From positions 1 to 63,847 of the IMG/VR virus record IMGVR_UViG_3300023244_000002: DNA of 63,847 nt; one strand, given 5' to 3'. This DNA is from a virus. Numbering within the stretch: position 1 is the first letter of the stretch; each line of letters begins with the position of its first letter. The notes beneath the pieces were generated by a model, which saw only the letters and a program-made list of their open reading frames with translations, was not told the DNA's origin and did no database searches. Shown in pieces: positions 37,869-46,907 of the stretch. A program made the position numbers and the translations under genes.

Positions 37869-40790
37869 ATGGCAATAATATACGACCAGAGTAGTAATGC
37901 TTATGATGACAGCAACCTAAGCTATGACGGAACGTTAGGAAGTTCTAGTTCATCTAGTTCTTCTAGTTCCTCAAGCAGTTCTAGTAGTTCATTAAGCTCA
38001 AGCAGTTCTAGTTCCTCAAGTAGCTCTTTAAGTTCTATCAGTTCAAGTTCATCAAGTTCCTCTAGCAGTTCATTCAGCTCAAGCAGTTCTAGTTCATCAA
38101 GTAGCTCAAGCAGTTCATTAAGTTCAAGTAGCTCTAGTTCTTCTAGTTCCTCAAGCAGTTCATATAGCTCAAGTAGTTCCAGTTCATCAAGTAGCTCATT
38201 CAGCTCAAGTAGCTCTAGTTCTTCAAGTAGCTCAAGTAGTTCTTTCAGCTCAAGTAGTTCAAGCTCATCAAGTAGCTCAAGTAGTTCATTAAGTTCTAGT
38301 AGCTCTAGTTCTTCTAGTTCCTCAAGTAGCTCATTTAGCTCAAGTAGCTCAAGCAGTTCATCAAGTTCTTCTTTTAGCTCTAGCTCATCAAGTTCATCAA
38401 GTAGCTCAAGTAGTTCTTTCAGCTCAAGTAGCTCAAGTAGTTCTTCAAGTAGTTCCTTTAGTTCAAGTTCTTCTAGTTCTTCTAGTAGCTCTAGCAGTTC
38501 ATTCAGCTCAAGTAGTTCAAGCTCATCAAGTAGCTCAAGCAGTTCATTAAGTTCAAGTAGCTCTAGTAGCTCATCAAGCAGTTCATTCAGTTCAAGTAGC
38601 TCTAGCTCATCAAGCAGTTCTAGTAGCTCAAGCAGCTCAAGTAGTTCCTTTAGCTCAAGTAGCTCTAGCTCATCAAGTAGTTCTAGTTCATCAAGCTCAT
38701 CAAGCAGTTCATTCAGTTCAAGTTCTTCAAGTAGCTCATTCAGCTCAAGCAGTTCTTCCAGTTCATCAAGTAGTTCTTTCAGTTCTTCTAGTTCATCAAG
38801 TAGCTCAAGTAGTTCTTTAAGTTCTAGCAGTTCAAGCTCATCAAGTTCCTCAAGTAGTTCCTTTAGCTCTAGTAGCTCAAGCTCATCAAGCTCATCAAGT
38901 AGTTCTTTCAGCTCAAGCAGTTCTAGTTCATCTAGCAGTTCTAGTAGCTCAAGTAGTTCATATAGCTCAAGCTCATCAAGTAGCTCAAGCAGTTCTAGCA
39001 GTTCTAGCTCATCAAGCAGTTCTTTTAGTTCCTCAAGTAGCTCAAGCAGTTCATCAAGCAGTTCATTCAGTTCAAGTAGCTCAAGCAGTTCATCTAGCAG
39101 TTCTTTTAGTTCAAGTTCTTCTAGTTCCTCAAGTAGCTCAAGCAGTTCATCAAGCAGTTCAAGTAGTTCTTTCAGCTCAAGCAGTTCTAGTTCATCTAGC
39201 AGTTCTAGTAGCTCAAGTAGTTCATCTAGCAGTTCTAGTAGCTCAAGTAGTTCTAGTTCATCAAGTAGCTCAAGTAGCTCATATAGTTCTAGTAGTTCAA
39301 GTAGCTCAAGTAGCTCATTTAGTTCAAGTAGCTCAAGTAGTTCTAGTTCATCAAGTAGCTCATTTAGTTCAAGCAGTTCAAGCAGTTCTAGTTCTTCTAG
39401 TAGCTCATTCAGTTCAAGCAGTTCTAGTTCTTCTAGTAGCTCAAGTAGTTCTTTAAGTTCTAGCAGTTCAAGCTCATCGAGTAGTTCATTTAGCTCAAGT
39501 TCTTCCAGTTCATCAAGTAGTTCTAGTAGTTCAAATAGTTCTTTTAGTTCCTCAAGTAGCTCAAGTAGTTCCTTTAGCTCAAGTAGTTCTAGCTCATCAA
39601 GCAGTTCAAGCTCGTCTAGTTCATCAAGCAGTTCTTTCAGCTCAAGTAGTTCCAGTTCATCAAGTTCCTCTAGCAGTTCTTTCAGCTCTAGTAGCTCAAG
39701 CTCATCAAGTTCCTCTAGCAGTTCTTTCAGCTCAAGTAGTTCCAGTTCATCAAGTAGCTCTAGCAGTTCTTTCAGCTCAAGTAGTTCCAGTTCATCAAGT
39801 AGCTCAAGCAGTTCTTTTAGCTCAAGTAGTTCCAGTTCATCAAGTAGCTCAAGTAGTTCTTTCAGCTCGAGCAGTTCATCAAGTAGCTCAAGTAGTTCTT
39901 TCAGCTCAAGTAGCTCAAGTAGTTCATCAAGTAGTTCATTTAGTTCAAGTAGCTCAAGTAGTTCATCAAGTAGTTCATTTAGTTCAAGTAGCTCAAGTAG
40001 TAGCTCTAGTAGCTCAAGCTCATCAAGTTCCTCTAGCAGTTCTTTCAGCTCAAGTAGTTCCAGTTCATCAAGTAGCTCTAGCAGTTCTTTCAGTTCAAGT
40101 AGTTCCAGTTCATCAAGTAGCTCTAGCAGTTCATTCAGCTCAAGTAGTTCTAGTTCATCAAGTAGCTCAAGCAGTTCTTTCAGCTCTAGTTCATCAAGCT
40201 CATCAAGCTCATCAAGTAGTTCTTTCAGCTCAAGTTCTTCTTCTTCGAGTTCATCAAGTAGCTCAAGCTCATCAAGCTCGTCTAGTAGTTCCTTTAGTTC
40301 AAGTTCATCAAGTAGCTCTAGTAGCTCAAGCTCATCAAGCTCATCAAGTAGTTCCAGTTCATCTAGTAGTTCTTTCAGTTCAAGTAGCTCAAGTAGTTCC
40401 AGTTCATCTAGCAGTTCATTCAGTTCAAGTAGCTCAAGCTCATCAAGTAGCTCTAGCTCATCTAGCAGTTCAAGCAGTTCAAGTAGTTCTAGTTCATCAA
40501 GCAGTTCATTCAGTTCAAGTAGCTCTAGCTCATCAAGTAGCTCTAGCTCATCTAGCAGTTCAAGCAGTTCAAGCTCATCAAGTAGTTCAAGTTCTTTTAG
40601 TTCTTCAAGTAGTTCAAGCAGTTCAAGTTCATTATCAAGCTCAAGTTCTTCTAGTTCATCAAGCTCGGCTTCATCATTACCATATCAAGTTGATTTTGTT
40701 AATAAAACATATGATTATGAATTTAAAGATGATACAAGCAATTATAAATTTGATAATAAAACATATAATTATAAATTTGATGAACAATAA
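37869..40790 (+). CDS. Giant poly-serine protein (973 aa)
   Basis: About 25 N-terminal residues (MAIIYDQSSNAYDDSNLSYD) are followed by roughly 900 residues of serine, broken only by single Phe, Leu or Tyr residues commonly 12-15 positions apart. A short C-terminal domain follows, with NKTYDYEF and NKTYNYKF repeats. All six Ser codons are mixed (TCA, AGT, AGC, TCT, TCC and rare TCG), so the tract is kept at the protein level. It sits in the virion operon between the fibres and an Ig-like protein. I infer a structural surface filament or modified brush. Confidence 0.8.
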   Translation: MAIIYDQSSNAYDDSNLSYDGTLGSSSSSSSSSSSSSSSSSLSSSSSSSSSSSLSSISSSSSSSSSSSFSSSSSSSSSSSSSSLSSSSSSSSSSSSSSYSSSSSSSSSSSFSSSSSSSSSSSSSSFSSSSSSSSSSSSSSLSSSSSSSSSSSSSSFSSSSSSSSSSSSFSSSSSSSSSSSSSSFSSSSSSSSSSSSFSSSSSSSSSSSSSSFSSSSSSSSSSSSSSLSSSSSSSSSSSSFSSSSSSSSSSSSSSSSSSSSFSSSSSSSSSSSSSSSSSSSSFSSSSSSSSFSSSSSSSSSSSSFSSSSSSSSSSSSLSSSSSSSSSSSSSSFSSSSSSSSSSSSSSFSSSSSSSSSSSSSSSSSYSSSSSSSSSSSSSSSSSSSSFSSSSSSSSSSSSSFSSSSSSSSSSSSFSSSSSSSSSSSSSSSSSSSSSFSSSSSSSSSSSSSSSSSSSSSSSSSSSSSSSSSSSSYSSSSSSSSSSSFSSSSSSSSSSSSSSFSSSSSSSSSSSSSSFSSSSSSSSSSSSSSLSSSSSSSSSSSFSSSSSSSSSSSSSSNSSFSSSSSSSSSFSSSSSSSSSSSSSSSSSSSSFSSSSSSSSSSSSSSFSSSSSSSSSSSSSSFSSSSSSSSSSSSSSFSSSSSSSSSSSSSSFSSSSSSSSSSSSSSFSSSSSSSSSSSSFSSSSSSSSSSSSFSSSSSSSSSSSSFSSSSSSSSSSSSSSSSSSSSSFSSSSSSSSSSSSSSFSSSSSSSSSSSSSSFSSSSSSSSSSSSSSFSSSSSSSSSSSSSSFSSSSSSSSSSSSSSSSSSSSSSFSSSSSSSSSSSSSSSSSSSSSSSSSSFSSSSSSSSSSSSSSFSSSSSSSSSSSSSSSSSSSSSSSSSSSSSFSSSSSSSSSSSSSSSSSSSSSSSSSSSSFSSSSSSSSSSSLSSSSSSSSSSSASSLPYQVDFVNKTYDYEFKDDTSNYKFDNKTYNYKFDEQ
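37941..40677 (+). repeat. Serine-codon minisatellite
   Basis: About 2.7 kb built from blocks such as TCAAGTAGCTCAAGC, with a Phe or Leu codon (TTC/TTT/TTA) often about every 39-45 bases. The copies are imperfect. The interruptions are one step from Ser codons (TCN to TTN) but regularly spaced. Reverse-strand frames here are shadows. Confidence 0.9.
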
Positions 40791-40804
40791 CAAGGAGATA
40801 TAGT

Positions 40805-41110
40805 ATGCCAAACAGAAAAAACTTATATTACGTTGCGGATGATGTAACATTCCGCGGATCATTCGAGATTGTTGGTGAAGCGCAAACACCGGACACTAAT
40901 AGCGCCAAAGTTCAAATATGGAAGGTTGGTTCTACTACTGCAGTGTTAGCTGAAACAACAGCTACGATTGCCGGCACACAAATAAGATATAAATACACTC
41001 CATTGATAGTAGGATCATTTGCGTTATTTTTTTACGCAACATTTAATTCAGGGGCAGATAAACGTACAGGAACAATAGAATTTTTAGTAAAAAAGAAAGA
41101 GGCGCATTAA
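40805..41110 (+). CDS. Small Ig-like beta-sandwich virion protein
   Basis: The 101 residues alternate in a beta-sandwich pattern (VTFRGSFEIVGEA, AVLAETTATIAGTQIRYKY, GSFALFFYATF), like bacterial or phage Ig-like modules. It lies between the poly-serine protein and the terminase. An attached decoration or adhesin partner is plausible. Good ACAAGGAGATATAGT site. Confidence 0.7.
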   Translation: MPNRKNLYYVADDVTFRGSFEIVGEAQTPDTNSAKVQIWKVGSTTAVLAETTATIAGTQIRYKYTPLIVGSFALFFYATFNSGADKRTGTIEFLVKKKEAH

Positions 41111-41111
41111 T

Positions 41112-41711
41112 ATGGTAAATCCAAAATCATTAGAAAATTTAAGATTCAATAAGGATAAGAAAGAAGGATATGGATATAGGTATTCTTTACCTCAAGAAAA
41201 GATTGATGAGTTGTTTAGCCATTTAGCTGAAGGTATTTCATTAAAACAAGCAGCTAAGAATACAAAGATATGTTTTGAAACTGCAAGGAAATACTTTAAT
41301 AAAGGAGATAGCAAACGCGGAATAAAACCACTTCAATGGCGACTTACTATGTTTCAGGATAGAATATCAGAGAAATTTAATGTTTTGCTTGAGGAACGTA
41401 GGACAAAGATGCTGTACATTATTAGGGAAACATTAGATAATATAGAAGATAGAATAAAAGATAAAGAATGTAAATGTTGTAAAGGAGAAGGAACACAATT
41501 AAATGGTAAAACTGGTCAGAAGGATTTATGCCAAGCATGTAACGGTGAAGGAAAAATCACTAGCAAACTAATGGATAAAACAACAATGAAAGATTTTGAA
41601 CGATTAGCTAGGTTAGAAGTATTTCTTTCTGGTGGAGTAACTCAAAAAACAGAAGAAAGAAAGATCTTAACTGCAGAGGAGATAATGCAAGATGCAAGTG
41701 ATGATACATAA
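41112..41711 (+). CDS. Terminase small subunit with a zinc domain
   Basis: The 199-residue protein has an HTH (SLKQAAKNTKICFETARKYF, about residues 41-60) and lies directly before the large subunit. A DnaJ-like zinc domain CKCCKGEG...CQACNGEG (about 117-145) is inserted. It should recognise the packaging site. The overlap with the next gene is 20 bases. Confidence 0.8.
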   Translation: MVNPKSLENLRFNKDKKEGYGYRYSLPQEKIDELFSHLAEGISLKQAAKNTKICFETARKYFNKGDSKRGIKPLQWRLTMFQDRISEKFNVLLEERRTKMLYIIRETLDNIEDRIKDKECKCCKGEGTQLNGKTGQKDLCQACNGEGKITSKLMDKTTMKDFERLARLEVFLSGGVTQKTEERKILTAEEIMQDASDDT

Positions 41712-43275
41712 TACAGAAAGAATTGATTGGAAAAAAGAAATTGCTACACGATCTCCAAAGGATGCAAAAAAGTGGCAGTTTAGTGAGTATAGGCGTTGTG
41801 TAGAAGATAAGGTTTATTGGTTTAATAATTATGTATGGACGATAGATACTCGTAAAACGCCATCGATTCTCCCATTTACTTTACGTGATTATCAAATTAA
41901 ATTAATCAATCAGTTAGATAAGTATGAAGATGTATTTATTGATAAATGCAGAGATATGGGTATTTCTTGGTCAGTTATGGGGTGGGAATTACATCAAGTT
42001 TGTTACACTAAAGGATTTACCGCATTAAATATTTCTAGAAAAGAATCAGAAGTGCAAGATAACGGTAATACTTTTCATTCTTTGCATGGTAGGTTGGCAT
42101 TTATGTATCAACGGCTTCCTCCGTTCATTAAACCAAAGGTACATAATCCTTTTTTAGTTTTTTCAGTTCCTTTAATGAATTCTGTTATAAAGGGTGAATC
42201 AGCTAATCCTAAAGCCGGAAGGGATACGCAATATAAATTTATATTAGTTGATGAAGCAGCTTTTGTTGATTGCTTAGATGAAATGTATAAAGGATTAAGG
42301 AATGCTACAAATACGTTATGCTTAAATTCTACACCTCCGAAAGAAAGTGTGAATAATAAATTTGCGGAAGTAAAAGATATGAAAAACTCTGGATTTGTTA
42401 AACTTGGTTTTGACTGGAATTTAAACCCAGACCATACACAAGGTTGGTATGATAAAAAAACTGCTTCTATGAGTGAACAGGAAATAGCACAAGAAATATT
42501 ACGTCAGTACGATAAGGCTTTAACAAATCGTTCTTATCCAGAGTATGATAAGAAATTACATTTATTAAGTCATAAAGTATATCTTAATCCAAAATCAAAA
42601 TTATATTGCTTTATGGATTTTGGTCTTGACGGTGAGCCATTTGTATTTGCACAAAAAGATTTTGAAGATAGATTATTTATAATCTATTATAAAATATATA
42701 GAGATAAGTTAACTACCGAATTATATCAAGAATTTAAAAAGTGTTTAGATGCTATTAGATATTCAGGAGAGATTAAGGATATAATATTTATAGGTGATAA
42801 GTCAGGAAACAAAAGAAATAGAGTTACCAAGACAAGTGTAATCAGCGATTGGAAAACAGTATCTAATAATCAAATATTAATTAAATCTAGAGAACTTTCT
42901 AATTATGAAAAGATGAAGTGTGTAAGAACTTGCCTTAAAAGATATATTAATGGACGACCACAATTTAATATATCAAATGAACCGACTTGCTTAAACTTTG
43001 CACAATGTATCAATGGGGTTACGCTTAATAAATCTAGGGAAGATCATATAGATAATAAATTTACTCATGCTGTTAATGCTGTTGAGTATGGAATAAATTA
43101 TTTATTTCCTGTAACAAAAGCATCAGGCGTAGTTGTTAGTTTAGACCCCGGGGATGATATTAGAGATAATGAAGGGAATTTTGTTAGAAGAATTGGAAGA
43201 AATATGTTTAAAGGAACTTCTGTTTCCAGCGTTATTGGTGATAGAAGAATAGCAAGAAGGAGCCATATATTATGA
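41692..43275 (+). CDS. terL: Terminase large subunit
   Basis: The 527-residue protein has an ATPase domain with a deviant Walker A (IDKCRDMGISW) and Walker B ILVDEAAF, and LCLNSTPP as the coupling motif. A nuclease domain follows, with FMDFGLDG, IFIGDKSG and HAVNAVEYG. It cuts and packages DNA into the prohead. The ATG lies behind an AGAGGAG site. Confidence 0.92.
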   Translation: MQVMIHNTERIDWKKEIATRSPKDAKKWQFSEYRRCVEDKVYWFNNYVWTIDTRKTPSILPFTLRDYQIKLINQLDKYEDVFIDKCRDMGISWSVMGWELHQVCYTKGFTALNISRKESEVQDNGNTFHSLHGRLAFMYQRLPPFIKPKVHNPFLVFSVPLMNSVIKGESANPKAGRDTQYKFILVDEAAFVDCLDEMYKGLRNATNTLCLNSTPPKESVNNKFAEVKDMKNSGFVKLGFDWNLNPDHTQGWYDKKTASMSEQEIAQEILRQYDKALTNRSYPEYDKKLHLLSHKVYLNPKSKLYCFMDFGLDGEPFVFAQKDFEDRLFIIYYKIYRDKLTTELYQEFKKCLDAIRYSGEIKDIIFIGDKSGNKRNRVTKTSVISDWKTVSNNQILIKSRELSNYEKMKCVRTCLKRYINGRPQFNISNEPTCLNFAQCINGVTLNKSREDHIDNKFTHAVNAVEYGINYLFPVTKASGVVVSLDPGDDIRDNEGNFVRRIGRNMFKGTSVSSVIGDRRIARRSHIL

Positions 43276-44690
43276 AAAGAAAGAAAGATCAACCAGAACA
43301 AGATTCAAGTAATGTTATATTGAATTTTAAAGAACGTAAAAAAAGGTCAATAGAGTTACAGAGAAGAATAGCTGAATCATACCCAATGGTAGGGGGTACT
43401 GGTGAAGATGCTCAATGGCGTTCTTTGACATCTAATTCACTCAGGGATTTGAGCCTCCTTACACAGAATAGAATGCAGGATATTGCGTTCTATTTATATG
43501 ATAGCAATCCTATGGCAGGCAGGATTATCGAGATTATAGAAGATTTTGTTATTGGTGACGGATTTACTTATTCAGTCAAAGATCCTAATGTAAAAGAAGT
43601 TATCGATAATTTTTGGAACGATCCGGATAATAACCTTGATGAAGAAATGAATGTTAATGTTGTTGAACTATATTTGTTTGGTGAGTTATGTTTACCGACT
43701 TGGGTTAATTCAGCTAACGGTGCAGTTAAGCTAGGGTATATAGATCCAAAGACAATTTTAAAAATTAGAAAAGATAGAAATAATCCAAAGATACAAAAAT
43801 CATTAATATGGAAAAGATTAAGTGGTTCTTCTAAAGAACAAGAAATGAGTATAATAAATGTTGATAGAAATCTTAGGTCAAAAACATATGGGAAGTTAGT
43901 TGGAGATTGTTTTTACTTTACAATAAATAAAGTAAGTTCAGCAACGCGCGGTAGAAGTGTGTTATTAAGATTAGCTGATTGGCTAGATGGATATGATCAA
44001 TTTCTTTTTACAAGGTTAGAAAGAGCATTCTTGTTGAATTCGTTTATTTGGGATGTTGCTTGTGAAGGAATGAATGAATCAGAGCTTCAAGAATTTGTAA
44101 AAAAATTAGCGCCGCCTAGACCTGGCTCTATAAGAGCTCATAATGAAAAAATCACCTGGAAGTCAGAAACACCTAAATTAGAATCAGCTGATGCATCAGG
44201 TGAAGCAGCCTTATTTAAGAACCAGATTTTAGGTGGTGCTGGATTCCCGGGGCATTGGTTTGCTGAAGGTGATAAAACTACACGTGCAACAGCTATGGAA
44301 ATGTCGCTTCCTACTCTTAAAAATTTAAAGACTAAACAGAAAAAAATAAAGTTTCTAATTAAGCGGATGTTTGATTTTGTCATTGACCAAGCAATAATAG
44401 CTGGTGTATTAAAAGAGGGTGTTGATAAGACTTTTAAAGTTATTCCTTCTCCAATAGTTTCTAGAGATAGCAGCAAAGGAACTGCTGAAGCTATGTCAGG
44501 ATTAATATCTGGATTGGTTCAAGCATCTGATAAAAAATGGGTTAGTGATAAGAAGGCTAAAACTATTATTAATGCAGTAATATCACAATTAGGTGTAGAT
44601 GTAGATAGTGAGGCTGATGATAATGTAGATAGTGATGCTGATGATAATAAGAAAGAAGAAGAAAAAGGAGTAGCGACAAATGAAGAATAA
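43272..44690 (+). CDS. Portal protein
   Basis: The 472-residue protein has the phage portal pattern: LTQNRMQDIAFYLYDSNPMAGRIIEIIEDFVIGDG, here in parts LYDSNPMAGRIIEIIEDFV and GDG, then LYLFGELCLPTW and GYIDPKTI. A C-terminal acidic repeat follows (DSEADDNVDSDADDN). It forms the dodecameric ring at the DNA-entry vertex. The start overlaps terL, and AGAAGGAG precedes it. Confidence 0.9.
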   Translation: MKRKKDQPEQDSSNVILNFKERKKRSIELQRRIAESYPMVGGTGEDAQWRSLTSNSLRDLSLLTQNRMQDIAFYLYDSNPMAGRIIEIIEDFVIGDGFTYSVKDPNVKEVIDNFWNDPDNNLDEEMNVNVVELYLFGELCLPTWVNSANGAVKLGYIDPKTILKIRKDRNNPKIQKSLIWKRLSGSSKEQEMSIINVDRNLRSKTYGKLVGDCFYFTINKVSSATRGRSVLLRLADWLDGYDQFLFTRLERAFLLNSFIWDVACEGMNESELQEFVKKLAPPRPGSIRAHNEKITWKSETPKLESADASGEAALFKNQILGGAGFPGHWFAEGDKTTRATAMEMSLPTLKNLKTKQKKIKFLIKRMFDFVIDQAIIAGVLKEGVDKTFKVIPSPIVSRDSSKGTAEAMSGLISGLVQASDKKWVSDKKAKTIINAVISQLGVDVDSEADDNVDSDADDNKKEEEKGVATNEE

Positions 44691-46506
44691 AGGGTTTTTG
44701 ATTGCTTTGTTAGAAGATTTCTCTTTAGATAAAATAGACATCGTTTCTAAAAACGATAACTTTATGGAAGGTGTAAAGCCTGCGTTTGGTTCTCCCGGTG
44801 GTAAATTTTTTGTTGCCGGGAAACTAATAAGATTGTTTCCAGAACATAAAAGATACGTTGAATCATTTATTGGTGGTGGATCTATATTGTTCAGAAAAAA
44901 GAGAAGTGAAGAAGAATTTATAAACGATAGAGATAGTGATATTGCTTCTTGTTTTAAGTTTATGAAAGACATAACAGAACAACAAGTTGAATCATTAAAT
45001 AAGCTTGATTGGAAAACATCTAAAGATACATTTAATAAATTGCTTCCTGAGTGGAAAGAAAGTAGTCAGCATAACGACCCTGTTTATCAGTTCTATCGTT
45101 ATGTTTATATCAAAGGAGCTTCAGATGCAGGTCAGATGAGTTCCTTTGATAATAGATCTGAAGGTGATGTTATGAAAGTAACTACACGAATGCTAAAGAT
45201 AAAAGAACGTCTGCAAGACGTAACAATAGAAAATATGGATTACAGAGATTTTATTAAAAAATATGCGAACAAAGAATCTTTTACTTTTATGGATCCTCCT
45301 TATCCGTCAGCTAAGATGGATTGGAAGTGGTGTCCGACACAAAATGAATTTGAATCATTTACAAAAACTGTTCCGGGTAAGTGGATGGTTACGTATGAAG
45401 TTTGTGACGGTTGGAAAGAATCAAAGTATGATAGAAAGATACTTTCTCAATATAATATTGCTGCACCATCAGCAGGTCATATGGCTAGGAAATCAGAATT
45501 AATGGTTTCTAATTATCCAATAAAAGAGAACTCAACTTATTTAGAATCTGAAATAGATGATGATATAAAGGAATCAATAGTTGACTTTGTTGATAACCTA
45601 AGGTTATCGGAAGTACGTGGATTAGGATTAGGCGTTGGTGGTCCTAGACAAGGTGATGCTGGAACAGATGTTTGTGTTTGCCCTAAGTGTAAAGAAGAAA
45701 TTAAACATAACAGAGGAACTCCTTGTAATGAAAGTAAATGTCCTAAGTGCGGAACACCAATGATAGGAAAAGTTGATAACAAAGAATCTTTAGTTGATGA
45801 TTTAAAAGATATACTAAAGTTATATGCGGCTAAAAGAAGAGGTGATGATGTTGATAAAACATTCGAGCAGTTAAAGAGTTCATTTCGTGGTTGTGTATCT
45901 GACATCATAGAATCTGGTATTACTGATTTCCATCCAGAAAAGCTTTCTCCGTTTGCTTTAGAGTTGTTTGATAAATACACAGAGTATAAATATACTGTTG
46001 TGCAACCTGATAAATCTGAACAATCATTTAAAACATTAAAAGAATTAAAAGACAGCAATGTTGATTATCGCGGATATAAGTTTAATATAAAAATGAAAGA
46101 AGCAGAAAAGAAGATAGGTAACTTTACTTTTTATAATCAATGGTGGAGAAACAAAAATGATAAGATAGATAATTTTACTGTTTCTACTGATTTAGGAATA
46201 GATATTCATTTGTCTGAAAATAAAAGTTTGATCGAAGATGAATTCAAAGAATCAACTTTTTATATAAAACCTTCAGAATACTCTGTTAGGAAACTTTCAG
46301 AGGGAATATCATTTATGTTACCTCATAGTGATTTTAATATTACTGATATGCTTTCTTGGATTAAAGTAATAGATAGAGGAAATATATCTATTCTTGAAAG
46401 CACAGAGTTAGAGAAAATAATAGAGTTTTCTGGTAAAAAAATTAAAGGTATTTTTACAGCTAAGAGAGAAAATGAGAACTCAGACTTTTGGGTTTTGAAA
46501 AAATAA
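44680..46506 (+). CDS. D12-class adenine methyltransferase fused to a zinc ribbon and C-terminal domain
   Basis: The 608-residue protein opens with a Dam-like domain: GGKFFVAGKLIRLFPEHK, then YVESFIGGGSILF as the AdoMet motif and FMDPPYPS as the catalytic motif. At about residues 310-365 it has a rubredoxin-like ribbon (CVCPKC...CPKCGTPM) within a GGPRQGDAGTD context. The last 240 residues are unassigned. It lies between portal and capsid genes, where a DNA methylase is unusual. Confidence 0.85.
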   Translation: MKNKGFLIALLEDFSLDKIDIVSKNDNFMEGVKPAFGSPGGKFFVAGKLIRLFPEHKRYVESFIGGGSILFRKKRSEEEFINDRDSDIASCFKFMKDITEQQVESLNKLDWKTSKDTFNKLLPEWKESSQHNDPVYQFYRYVYIKGASDAGQMSSFDNRSEGDVMKVTTRMLKIKERLQDVTIENMDYRDFIKKYANKESFTFMDPPYPSAKMDWKWCPTQNEFESFTKTVPGKWMVTYEVCDGWKESKYDRKILSQYNIAAPSAGHMARKSELMVSNYPIKENSTYLESEIDDDIKESIVDFVDNLRLSEVRGLGLGVGGPRQGDAGTDVCVCPKCKEEIKHNRGTPCNESKCPKCGTPMIGKVDNKESLVDDLKDILKLYAAKRRGDDVDKTFEQLKSSFRGCVSDIIESGITDFHPEKLSPFALELFDKYTEYKYTVVQPDKSEQSFKTLKELKDSNVDYRGYKFNIKMKEAEKKIGNFTFYNQWWRNKNDKIDNFTVSTDLGIDIHLSENKSLIEDEFKESTFYIKPSEYSVRKLSEGISFMLPHSDFNITDMLSWIKVIDRGNISILESTELEKIIEFSGKKIKGIFTAKRENENSDFWVLKK

Positions 46507-46518
46507 ATCATTTTTTCC

Positions 46519-46547
46519 TTGACATTTATAAAAAATAAGACTATATT
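46519..46547 (+). promoter_or_regulatory. Internal promoter in front of the capsid genes
   Basis: TTGACA (46519-46524) and TATATT (46542-46547) are separated by 17 bases in a short AT-rich gap. It would give extra transcription of the capsid and tail genes. The boxes match those of the groES promoter. Confidence 0.8.
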
Positions 46548-46589
46548 TTAAGTGTATAGGTTTTTAACAGTTTATTCACAGGAGGTAAA

Positions 46590-46907
46590 ATGCCTTATCC
46601 AACTGAACACACCTGTCGGGTCGCAGAACCATTACCACAGAACTCTGGTATTTTTGCTCGTAAATCAATTGCTTCTGGTATAAGCATAGTAATGCAAAAA
46701 TCTAAAGGAGATTCTAACTCTCCTATGAAGGTTCAATCTTATCGATTTGGAAAACACCAATTCACTCATACTGAAGCTAAAGAATGGTTAAAAAAACATA
46801 GTATAGAATATACTGCGTTTGAACCTGCTAGTAGCCCGGATAAGAAAGAAACAAGAGCTGACATTATCAATAGGATAACTAAAGAGTTATCAGGTGTGAT
46901 AATTTAA
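46590..46907 (+). CDS. Small head-morphogenesis protein
   Basis: The 105-residue protein has HTCRVAEP at the start and MKVQSYRFGKHQFTHTEAKEWLKKH with FEPAS, which I associate with small proteins next to, or fused to, prohead proteases in Mu-like head modules. ACAGGAGGTAAA precedes the ATG. Function unknown. Confidence 0.75.
   Translation: MPYPTEHTCRVAEPLPQNSGIFARKSIASGISIVMQKSKGDSNSPMKVQSYRFGKHQFTHTEAKEWLKKHSIEYTAFEPASSPDKKETRADIINRITKELSGVII

Noticed and set aside
37941-40677. CRISPR array or other repeat-spacer system
   Set aside because: Units are variable, in frame and without unique spacers; the signal is protein-coding poly-serine.
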